Assembly (NCBI GenBank): GCA_904501895.1
Contig: CAJGCX010000015.1
Span: forward strand, 1-21,991
DNA length: 21,991 nucleotides
Origin: Clostridiaceae bacterium
Lineage (GTDB): Bacteria > Bacillota > Clostridia > Oscillospirales > Acutalibacteraceae
Reading direction: 5' to 3'
This document shows, in pieces, positions 9,880-15,573 of the stretch. The position numbers were made by a program, and so were the translations under genes. Each line of letters starts with the position of its first letter. Positions within the stretch are counted from its first letter, which is position 1. The notes beneath the pieces were generated by a model that had not been told where the DNA came from, searched no databases, and saw only the letters and a list, made by a program, of their open reading frames with translations.

Positions 9880-10692
9880 GTGAGCGAAACATTTTTGGTT
9901 TTCACAGACGAAGCGGGCGTATATAATAAAAAACCAAGTGAAACGTTTCGTCGAAGCAATCCTTTCTACATACGTTCTAATGTGCGTTTCTCAGCAGATG
10001 ACTATCGTTTGTTTCAAAATGAGATTGAAGAGCTGAACGAGAAATACGATATTCCTGTAGGTGAAGAAATTAAATGGTCTGACCTTTGGGAAATACATAA
10101 GGGCAAATATCGTTCTGAATTTCTAAAAAGCAAAACAGAAGATGGACTTAAAGGTTATTATAGAAGAGTATTTAATCGTGCTGCAAGTAAAAACTCTCTT
10201 GAGTTTATCTTTACAGTAACATGTGTTTATACTCAGCCGTGTTATCACTCAGAAGAAGAATTGTTGAAGTTCCATCTTCAGGAAGCAATGCAACGAGTAA
10301 ATATGGATGCTCAACCTGATAGTTTTGCAACTATAATAATGGACGAGCTTAATCCTGACAAGGTCAAAAAGCTGAAAACCGCTTGTCACGAAATTGCGGT
10401 AAAGGGCGATTTTATCAAATACAAGAACATTTACTCTGGTGTTCTTACCGAGAGTAGCTCGCAAAGTGCCGGCATACAGCTTGCAGATTTTGCTGCAGGG
10501 ATTATGAACGGCTATCTGAGAGGTGCTTTGCTTAGCAGAGGAAAATATGAGTTCGCAACCGACTTGTTTAATGAATTTGTATTACCCCGTCTGCGCCATC
10601 ATCCCGATGGACGTATAATGGGCTATGGTGTGAGAGAAGTGCCAAGTGATACAGCAATTAGAAATAAAATGTTTGATTTGTTTGAACGATAA
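9880..10692 (+). CDS. DUF3800 domain protein (RNase H-fold putative nuclease)
   Basis: A 270-aa protein beginning LVFTDEAG, the N-terminal hallmark of DUF3800, and carrying QLADFAAG near its end. The acidic residues expected of an RNase H-like active site are present: D10 with E11, D155-E156 (IIMDE) and D203. The family is common in defence islands and phages, but its reaction is not established. The GTG start at 9880 is supported by AGAAAGGA at 9864-9871; no upstream in-frame ATG fits. It lies 24 bp after the HEPN-type gene in the same direction and is probably the last gene of the restriction operon. The protein appears full length. Assignment to DUF3800 is fairly sure; nuclease activity is an inference from the fold. 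Confidence 0.82.
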   Translation: MSETFLVFTDEAGVYNKKPSETFRRSNPFYIRSNVRFSADDYRLFQNEIEELNEKYDIPVGEEIKWSDLWEIHKGKYRSEFLKSKTEDGLKGYYRRVFNRAASKNSLEFIFTVTCVYTQPCYHSEEELLKFHLQEAMQRVNMDAQPDSFATIIMDELNPDKVKKLKTACHEIAVKGDFIKYKNIYSGVLTESSSQSAGIQLADFAAGIMNGYLRGALLSRGKYEFATDLFNEFVLPRLRHHPDGRIMGYGVREVPSDTAIRNKMFDLFER

Positions 10693-10703
10693 ATTTGTTT
10701 ATA

Positions 10704-10731
10704 TTTACAGTTTAATAAGACTCACTAATAT
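10704..10731 (+). promoter_or_regulatory. Candidate sigma-A promoter for the two-gene ATPase module
   Basis: TTTACA at 10704-10709 and TAATAT at 10726-10731 are separated by 16 bases, in the only sizeable gap (63 bp) of the defence cluster. No terminator-like hairpin is seen before it, so read-through from the restriction operon remains possible. The AT richness makes chance matches likely. Confidence 0.4.
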
Positions 10732-10755
10732 ATTGATAAAAAAGGTGGTCGTATA

Positions 10756-11544
10756 ATGCCAAAAACAATTAATAAAATAATCTATTTTGATAAAGAAACT
10801 ATCCGTAATATTCTGCAAGAGCAGGACCACGGAGAACTATCCAAAAAAACGGATATATCTTCTTCTGTTCAAAATGAAGGCTCCGTTTCTGCAGAAGCAT
10901 CAGCGAAACTTAAGTTGGATGTCCCCTTAATTTCTCGAATTTCCTTTCTTTTCTCTGGCAAAATAGATGCTTCATATATGGTTAAGCGCGATAGCACAAC
11001 TACTATTTCTTCGACTGAAATATCAGAATTTGAAAAATTAAAACCATTATTAGTTCCTATCTCAAATGTTCAATTGACAGACATTGAAAACTCATCAACA
11101 TCTCTGCGTGTAGCTGGTGGATATCTTAAAATCGTAAAAGGCGGTGTTGATGGTTTAGATACAAAAGAATTTAAAACAGTAATGGATAGCTACGATGGTT
11201 ATGATACATATAAGGTTGATGACAAACGTTATGTGCGATTTAATAATACAGCTTTTGTTAGTAACTATAAACGAAATGACTTGCTTTCTACAACAATGAA
11301 CTTATTCTGTATTCCGGTTGGTTCTTTTGATAAAGAGCGTTTTGATTTTTTGAAAGAAATTGGAAAAATGGAACGTCTTATATCAACAGCAGAGCAGCCA
11401 CAAACATTGTCTGAATTATATCCACCTAAAGTATCATTAGATGAGAAGGACAAATCAAATTCTATTCAAAAAAGTGAAAACGACAAAATAATCCTATATG
11501 ATGTATTATACGCTTGTGTTTCAGTGGGGGATAAAAATGGATGA
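10756..11544 (+). CDS. Unrecognised protein (possibly DUF6414-like), partner of AAA+ ATPase
   Basis: A 262-aa soluble protein. It opens with NKIIYFDKETIRNILQ, then a low-complexity Ser/Glu/Ala stretch (about 28-52), then a beta-rich middle with SNVQLTDIENSSTSLRVAGG near 110-130 and a helical C-terminus. The opening recalls proteins annotated DUF6414, but that is from memory and weak; no catalytic motif is evident. The ATG at 10756 is preceded by AAGGTGG at a good distance. The last 8 bases overlap the ATG of the downstream ATPase (ATGGATGA), so the two are probably made together and may act as a pair. It could be a sensor, adaptor or substrate for the ATPase. Function is unknown. Confidence 0.8.
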   Translation: MPKTINKIIYFDKETIRNILQEQDHGELSKKTDISSSVQNEGSVSAEASAKLKLDVPLISRISFLFSGKIDASYMVKRDSTTTISSTEISEFEKLKPLLVPISNVQLTDIENSSTSLRVAGGYLKIVKGGVDGLDTKEFKTVMDSYDGYDTYKVDDKRYVRFNNTAFVSNYKRNDLLSTTMNLFCIPVGSFDKERFDFLKEIGKMERLISTAEQPQTLSELYPPKVSLDEKDKSNSIQKSENDKIILYDVLYACVSVGDKNG

Positions 11545-12661
11545 TAAACGTAAATACCATATAATTATTGGTTCGAAAGCTTTTTTTGATGATAATTTGC
11601 CGGATTTTTCTGAAGAAGATTATGTTTCCAATTTTTTGGAATTAGTTAAACTTTCAGATGCTTCAAAGAACAGCCGTCACCCATTTGAAGATTTCGCGGA
11701 AAAATTAATTATTAAAAATAACAATTACCACGGTATTGTTGAGGCTGCACATGACCGATTGGGGCCGTTAATTGAAGATTTAACAACAGATTATGCCGAT
11801 ATTTATGTTCACAATCCACCTAGAATTCTAAAGGAATATTTAGAGGATCAATATAAGCGTTCAATTATCGAATTAGATATTTCTTGTGAGAAGTATGGGA
11901 TCGAACGAGATACAACGTTATTTGCTGAAAACATTAAGAACATTTCTTCAAATATATTTGGTCAACAGCAAGCTATTAACGAAGCTAGCAAAAGTCTTTG
12001 GTATCTTACTACCGTTAAAAGAGAAAAGCCATACGTTATCATGTTATATGGTAATAGCAGTCTCGGCAAAACAGAATTAGTAAAAGAAGTTGCGAAAAAT
12101 TTCTTTGATGGAAAGTCTTTAGAGAAGCATTTATCCATGTTTAAGAATAATAATTATTCTGATTATTTTTTTGGAGATGCGCCTAATCGTAGAAGTCTTG
12201 GATTTGACCTCTTAGAACGTGAATCTAATTTGATTTTTTTCGATGAATTAGATAAATGTCCGGAACACTTTTTTTCAGCTTTTTATACTTTGTTTGATAA
12301 CACTATGTTTAAAGATTCTACATATGATGTGGATGTTTCAGGAATAGTAATTTTTCTTACATCTAATTATCAAACAGAGGAGGAAATGAAAAAACAGTTA
12401 GGACTTCCCATTTTCTATAGAATAGATAAAATGATTCATTTTAACGATTTTGATCATTCTACCATATATGAAATAGTAAAAAATGAAATTGATGCTAGAA
12501 AAGATGAGTATAAAGATAAACTCACTTCAGATATGGTATATGCCGCTGTAAGTCCATTCATTTCAACTGCTGGAGAAAACGCAAGAACGATTAAATATAA
12601 AGTTCAACAAGTAATTGAGGAATTGTTGTTCCAAGAAGTTGTTGAACAAATTATAAAATAA
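11537..12661 (+). CDS. Clp-like AAA+ ATPase in defence cluster
   Basis: A 374-aa protein. The ATG at 11537 is chosen because GTGGGGG precedes it and it overlaps the previous gene by 8 bases; an in-frame ATG at 11498 lies 39 bases inside the neighbour without a good site. The N-terminal 150 residues match nothing I recognise. From about 150 it is a single AAA+ module of ClpB-D2 type: IFGQQQAINEA, Walker A GNSSLGKT (172-179), a pore-loop-like YFFGDAP, Walker B FFDELDK (D236, E237), sensor 1 TSN (N277), an arginine-finger-like R295 (FYRID) and sensor 2 NARTIK (R350). It is expected to form a ring that remodels a protein. No protease or nuclease domain is fused, so an effector would have to be a partner. 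Confidence 0.88.
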   Translation: MDDKRKYHIIIGSKAFFDDNLPDFSEEDYVSNFLELVKLSDASKNSRHPFEDFAEKLIIKNNNYHGIVEAAHDRLGPLIEDLTTDYADIYVHNPPRILKEYLEDQYKRSIIELDISCEKYGIERDTTLFAENIKNISSNIFGQQQAINEASKSLWYLTTVKREKPYVIMLYGNSSLGKTELVKEVAKNFFDGKSLEKHLSMFKNNNYSDYFFGDAPNRRSLGFDLLERESNLIFFDELDKCPEHFFSAFYTLFDNTMFKDSTYDVDVSGIVIFLTSNYQTEEEMKKQLGLPIFYRIDKMIHFNDFDHSTIYEIVKNEIDARKDEYKDKLTSDMVYAAVSPFISTAGENARTIKYKVQQVIEELLFQEVVEQIIK

Positions 12662-12708
12662 ATTTTAGCAAACAGTTATTAAACAATAGACTTCATCGCT
12701 TTAAAGTA

Positions 12709-12737
12709 TTGACATATTGTTTTATATGTGCTACAAT
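12709..12737 (+). promoter_or_regulatory. Near-consensus sigma-A promoter of a non-coding transcript
   Basis: TTGACA at 12709-12714 and TACAAT at 12732-12737 are separated by exactly 17 bases. It lies 48 bases after the ATPase stop and points at a region with no ORF. The predicted start is near 12744. It is the closest match to consensus in the window. Confidence 0.85.
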
Positions 12738-12743
12738 TCATTT

Positions 12744-12996
12744 GCAATTGTAAAATGAATGTGTTTCAGGTGGGTGTGAATCCGCCGGGGTTAGTGTTTT
12801 TGCTCCGTGATACTGGTATTGATACGGCAAATGGGCAAAAATCTTGAATTCTTCAGTTTTGGCCCCTCAGAAACCCTTATTTTACGTGCCTTTTCACAAG
12901 TTAAATATCAAAACTAAGTGAGTGGGAATAATCAATATAAGTAAATTTAAATTATAAATACAATACCCACAGTAGGAATGCTGTGGGTATTTTGTC
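12744..12996 (+). ncRNA. Structured non-coding transcript, possibly a divergent cobalamin-type riboswitch leader
   Basis: Between the 12709-12737 promoter and a terminator at 12962-12995 there is no credible ORF, but a compatible nested fold: 12751-12758 with 12877-12884 (8 bp), 12763-12767 with 12870-12874, hairpin 12769-12773/12782-12786 with loop GTGTGAAT, 12787-12792 with 12861-12866, 12797-12803 with 12835-12841 (7 bp), and 12805-12808 with 12824-12827. The loop GTGTGAATCC, the CCGT...ACTGGTA...ACGG element and CAGAAACC near the 3' side recall the L5, ACUGU and B12-box parts of cobalamin riboswitches, but the canonical GGGAA and full B12 box are missing. GTGGG at 12922-12926 could pair with CCCAC at 12966-12970 as an antiterminator. 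Riboswitch class is tentative; the structured transcript is more secure. Confidence 0.6.
12962..12995 (+). terminator. Intrinsic terminator ending the non-coding transcript
   Basis: An 11-bp perfect stem (12962-12972 with 12981-12991) closes an 8-base loop and runs into TTTTGTCTTGTTT. It lies before the promoter of the dockerin gene, so it ends the upstream transcript rather than that gene. Confidence 0.85.
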
Positions 12997-13026
12997 TTGT
13001 TTCACAAAATTTAATCGGAAAATTTG

Positions 13027-13055
13027 TTGATAATACAATTGAACTATGATATAAT
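13027..13055 (+). promoter_or_regulatory. Sigma-A promoter of the dockerin gene
   Basis: TTGATA at 13027-13032 and TATAAT at 13050-13055 are 17 bases apart. The predicted start near 13062 leaves a leader of about 24 bases holding the ribosome-binding site, and rules out the ATG at 13068 as a likely start. Confidence 0.82.
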
Positions 13056-13085
13056 TTTCGTACAAAAATGAAAGCAGGTGTTAAA

Positions 13086-13964
13086 ATGAAAAAAATCATT
13101 TCACTTATGTTAGCCGTAATTCTTATTGTTATGGCAATTCCGTTTGCATCGGCAGCCACATTGGGTGACGTTAATGCTGACGGAGATATCACAGCAGTTG
13201 ATGCAAGACTTATTTTACAGGTTGTTGCAGAGCTTAGAAAACAATCAGACCTTAAAAATCCGGCAGGTGCTGACTTGAATGACGACAACCAAATAACAGC
13301 AGTTGATGCGAGAATTATTTTACAGATTGTTGCAGGCATAAGAGATATTCCTGCAGAGCCTGAAGCTCCAATCAATCCTGATAAGGCAGAAATTGCAAAT
13401 CTTTTCAACACTAAATCAGCAGAAATTGCAAAGGGTTCTTACAAGTGGGAGAAGGCTTGTTATTATGTTGAAGATTTAACAATTACTAAAGGTAGTCTTT
13501 CAGTTGATACAATTCAGGGTACAGTTGATAAATTCCTTGGAATTGGTAATGGAAGTGGTACTGAAAAGAACGCAGGAAAATATGCTATTATTCCTATGAA
13601 TCTTAAGGAAAGTGATATCAAAAATGTTGCACAGGATGGTAACTATATCACATTAACTCTCAATGATTCAATCAATCCTACTGTAGGTGGAGATTATCCA
13701 ATCAGCCATATCACAAACAATATTGTTACAAAAACTGATGTTGAAAATGAAATTAAAGCAGCAATCTCAAGTGCGACTTTAAATAACTTCCAGGCAAAAT
13801 ATACAAAGGTTGAAATTATGGCAGAGGTTAATGGTGGTAAGCTGGTAAGTCTTTCAATTCGTTATGACCTTGAAGCAAATCTTGGTGCTTCAGCAGCATT
13901 CATCACAGTAGAAGGTAAGGGCAAAGCAAGAACAGAAGTTCTTTATACAGATTTTAACTATTAA
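13086..13964 (+). CDS. Secreted protein with N-terminal type I dockerin
   Basis: A 292-aa exported protein. The ATG at 13086 is preferred over 13068 because AGCAGGTG sits 7 bases before it and the signal peptide (KK then a hydrophobic core ending FASA) then starts cleanly. Mature residues about 25-92 are a type I dockerin: two calcium-loop repeats, DVNADGDITAVDAR and DLNDDNQITAVDAR, each followed by a helix. Dockerins bind cohesins on scaffoldins of cellulosome-like complexes at the cell surface. The remaining 200 residues resemble no hydrolase I recognise and carry no obvious catalytic motif. An N-terminal dockerin is less common than a C-terminal one. The gene has its own promoter and terminator, so it is monocistronic. 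Confidence 0.9.
   Translation: MKKIISLMLAVILIVMAIPFASAATLGDVNADGDITAVDARLILQVVAELRKQSDLKNPAGADLNDDNQITAVDARIILQIVAGIRDIPAEPEAPINPDKAEIANLFNTKSAEIAKGSYKWEKACYYVEDLTITKGSLSVDTIQGTVDKFLGIGNGSGTEKNAGKYAIIPMNLKESDIKNVAQDGNYITLTLNDSINPTVGGDYPISHITNNIVTKTDVENEIKAAISSATLNNFQAKYTKVEIMAEVNGGKLVSLSIRYDLEANLGASAAFITVEGKGKARTEVLYTDFNY
13191..13335 (+). repeat. Near-identical 40-bp repeat pair encoding the dockerin loops
   Basis: Positions 13191-13230 and 13296-13335 match at 37 of 40 bases, encoding the TAVDAR and following helix of each dockerin repeat. The 65-base stretch between them is not similar, so only the calcium-loop and helix part has been kept alike. Confidence 0.9.
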
Positions 13965-13973
13965 TCAAAACAA

Positions 13974-14005
13974 AAGGGGCACAAAATTGTGTCCCTTAAA
14001 TTTTA
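13974..14005. terminator. Bidirectional terminator between convergent genes
   Basis: A 10-bp stem (13974-13983 with 13988-13997, one G-U pair) and loop AAAT. It is followed by TTAAATTTT on the plus strand and TTTTGTTTTG on the minus strand. It serves the dockerin gene and the convergent phosphopantetheinyl transferase gene. Confidence 0.85.
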
Positions 14006-14512
14006 TTCTTTTTCACAAACTGTCAGCATATATCCGTTGATATTTTCAGTTTCAAATGTGTAACCCTCTAAGCTGTACGAATCAAAGCCTTCGAAGACTT
14101 CGCCAACACCCTCTCCACTGATTTTGCTGTATGCTTCCTTCATAGTCCATATTTTAAAAAACTTTTCTGCAGTTGGATTTTCACGAAAAGCCTCAAGCTC
14201 CTGACCGTGATAAAATCTTTCTGCAATTTTTTTAACATCTCTTTCGTAATTGATTTTTTCAATATCAACACCAACGGGTTTTTCACTCTTGCAAACCGCA
14301 ATCATATCCCCACTGTGAGAAATGCTCACATAACAGTTATCCGCAAAGGGCTTATTTTTGTCACCATAGCGAAGATTTTCTGCACCCATACGGATAAGTG
14401 CCTGTGCAGCAAGAAAGCTTTCCTCTTTTTTACAATGAGAAAGCACAGCCTCAGGCAATTTGTCCTTGTCTATTTCATTTTGTATGGTTTTGCTGAAAAA
14501 ATAAAGCTCCAT
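14003..14512 (-). CDS. 4'-phosphopantetheinyl transferase, Sfp type
   Basis: A 169-aa enzyme that moves the phosphopantetheine arm from coenzyme A to a serine of carrier proteins. Seen motifs are SISHSGD (63-69), the magnesium-binding GVDIEK (81-86, D83 and E85) and WTMKEAYSK (122-130, with K125, E126 and K130). It is shorter than typical Sfp (about 220-240 aa), lacking much of the N-terminal region, as in many Clostridia homologues. Its substrate is unknown: no polyketide or peptide synthetase gene is in the window, so primary fatty-acid carrier protein or a remote pathway are both possible. It starts 30 bp after the M23 gene on the same strand and probably shares its transcript. The ribosome-binding site (GGTGA) is weak. 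Confidence 0.92.
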   Translation of the reverse strand: MELYFFSKTIQNEIDKDKLPEAVLSHCKKEESFLAAQALIRMGAENLRYGDKNKPFADNCYVSISHSGDMIAVCKSEKPVGVDIEKINYERDVKKIAERFYHGQELEAFRENPTAEKFFKIWTMKEAYSKISGEGVGEVFEGFDSYSLEGYTFETENINGYMLTVCEKE

Positions 14513-14542
14513 AAAATCACCAAGGAAATTTTACCATAATTT

Positions 14543-15217
14543 TTATGATATATCAACAGATTTTCCAAGGTAGTCTGACGGTGAAACTGTAACACCATCC
14601 TTATAGATTTCCAAATGAAGATGTATTCCGTCGTCTTTTTCAATAGGAATTTCGTGAAGAAGTCCGATTTTGCCATTTTTCTTAACTGAATCACCGGGCT
14701 TTACTGTGCTATCCTTTCGTAAACCGTAATACTTTGCAACAAATCCGTTTCCGTGGTCAATTGTCACAACAGTACCCCAAAGAGCATTGTGCACAAGCTC
14801 GGTCACAATGCCGTTATCAATAGCGTTGATTCTGTCACCTGACATACCCTTGATGTCAATTCCCTTGTGAATTCGCCAGTCACCTGTGGTAGCATTTTTC
14901 ACAAGCTCATCTCTTGAAAATTCCTTGCTGATAGTCCCTTTTAAGGGGAATGCAAACTCAACTGTGATAAGTGGTTCGGTTGTGGTGGTGATAGTAGTTT
15001 TTTCTCTTTCGTCAGGAATGTTTGTGATGGGAGTATTTACCTCAACTTCCTTTGGCAATTCAACTTCTGCTGTGGTTTTCGTGTCTGACTCAGGAATAAA
15101 ATCGTCATTTTTATTGCTCTGCTCCCAAAATGTAAAAAGCGTTGCACCACAAAGTGCAAGAACAACAAGAGAATAAATCACACGTTTAACATTTTCCTGT
15201 TTAACTGTTTTTTTCAA
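14543..15217 (-). CDS. Membrane-anchored M23/LytM-domain protein, SpoIIQ-like
   Basis: A 224-aa protein with one N-terminal membrane helix (about 11-30), a Thr/Glu-rich linker (about 35-85) and a C-terminal LytM domain facing outward. Zinc ligands of M23 endopeptidases are present: H117 and D121 (HKGID) and H201 (with H199, HLH). The usual Y-x-H-L segment carrying a catalytic His reads YYGL (163-166), so that His is Gly; hydrolysis may be lost. SpoIIQ, which links mother cell and forespore in sporulation, has the same plan and is catalytically dead in B. subtilis. The start is TTG at 15217, backed by AGAGGTG 7 bases upstream and by the lack of an ATG before residue 125. Specific assignment to spoIIQ is uncertain. 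Confidence 0.85.
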   Translation of the reverse strand: MKKTVKQENVKRVIYSLVVLALCGATLFTFWEQSNKNDDFIPESDTKTTAEVELPKEVEVNTPITNIPDEREKTTITTTTEPLITVEFAFPLKGTISKEFSRDELVKNATTGDWRIHKGIDIKGMSGDRINAIDNGIVTELVHNALWGTVVTIDHGNGFVAKYYGLRKDSTVKPGDSVKKNGKIGLLHEIPIEKDDGIHLHLEIYKDGVTVSPSDYLGKSVDIS

Positions 15218-15229
15218 TTCAAAACACCT

Positions 15230-15248
15230 CTGTCAATATTCTTGACAG
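15230..15248. promoter_or_regulatory. Inverted repeat beside the M23 ribosome-binding site
   Basis: CTGTCAA at 15230-15236 and TTGACAG at 15242-15248 form a perfect 7-bp inverted repeat with loop TATTC, touching the AGGTG of the TTG-started M23 gene. It may be an operator or a leader hairpin that affects ribosome access. Confidence 0.5.
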
Positions 15249-15286
15249 CTATGTAAAAAATATTCAAAATCTAATTTATTATTCCA

Positions 15287-15388
15287 CAAAAAGAAAAACG
15301 GACAGTTGCGGTTCTGTCCGTTCTTCCGGGCATTTCTGCCCTGAGGGGTTGTTTGAGGATGGGGTATGTTGTACTCTTATTGAGTACA
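15287..15388 (-). ncRNA. Candidate C-rich trans-acting small RNA
   Basis: Read on the minus strand, about 100 nt form three hairpins: TGTACTC/GAGTACA at the 5' end (15388-15382 with 15376-15370), GGGCA/TGCCC (15341-15337 with 15332-15328), and a 9-bp terminator hairpin (15322-15314 with 15305-15297) followed by TTTTTCTTTTT. Between the first two hairpins lies an unpaired C-rich stretch containing ACCCCATCCTC and ACAACCCCTC, complementary to Shine-Dalgarno-like GAGGA/GAGGGG. This is the layout of Gram-positive small RNAs that block ribosome binding. No ORF fits. A candidate promoter lies just upstream. It could instead be an attenuated leader of the M23 gene, since the terminator lies 80 bases before that start. 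Confidence 0.55.
15297..15322 (-). terminator. Intrinsic terminator, minus strand
   Basis: A 9-bp perfect stem with an 8-base loop. The minus strand continues TTTTTCTTTTT; the plus strand has no such run. It ends leftward transcription about 80 bases before the M23 gene. Confidence 0.8.
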
Positions 15389-15393
15389 GGTAT

Positions 15394-15421
15394 ATAATAA
15401 CGGATAAATATTAAAAAACAA
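15394..15421 (-). promoter_or_regulatory. Candidate promoter of the small RNA
   Basis: On the minus strand TTGTTT (15421-15416) and TATTAT (15399-15394) are 16 bases apart, predicting a start near 15388, exactly where the 5' hairpin begins. The surrounding sequence is very AT-rich, which weakens the call. Confidence 0.45.
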
Positions 15422-15482
15422 TGAACATTCTTTAAAAAAACAGATAATTAATTGTTAATAAAAAATATTTTTAAGAAAATAA

Positions 15483-15496
15483 CGAACAAATGTTTA
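15483..15496. promoter_or_regulatory. LexA (SOS) box overlapping the lexA promoter
   Basis: The 14 bases CGAACAAATGTTTA match the B. subtilis LexA/DinR consensus CGAACRNRYGTTYC at 13 of 14 positions. The box overlaps the -35 element, so bound LexA would block RNA polymerase, giving the usual autoregulation. Confidence 0.82.
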
Positions 15497-15521
15497 CTTT
15501 TTGAAAAATATGTGTTAGAAT
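15493..15521 (+). promoter_or_regulatory. lexA promoter
   Basis: TTTACT at 15493-15498 and TAGAAT at 15516-15521 with a 17-base spacer; the predicted start is about 45 bases before the lexA ATG. The -35 lies inside the LexA box. Confidence 0.75.
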
Positions 15522-15573
15522 ATATAAAAAGTTATGTGTTTTTCTAATAAAAATCAATTAAGGAGTAGTTTTT

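Noticed and set aside
11498..11536. Upstream in-frame ATG extending the AAA+ ATPase by 13 residues
   Set aside because: It has no ribosome-binding site and would overlap the previous gene by 47 bases; the ATG at 11537 has GTGGGGG at good distance.
1..12661. BREX, DISARM, retron or CRISPR-Cas
   Set aside because: No PglZ, BrxC, reverse transcriptase, Cas proteins or spacer repeats; the methylase, specificity and R subunits are plain type I.
12744..12996. c-di-AMP (ydaO) riboswitch, RNase P RNA or tmRNA
   Set aside because: GGTGTGAATCC superficially recalls ydaO, but its CAGCTAACC box is absent; the RNase P and tmRNA hallmark sequences are also absent.
13068..13085. Upstream ATG for the dockerin gene
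   Set aside because: It lies about 6 bases after the predicted transcription start and puts extra residues before a clean signal peptide.
15400..15482. Possible gene or element in the AT-rich stretch before lexA
   Set aside because: No ORF, hairpin or repeat beyond the candidate promoter could be supported.
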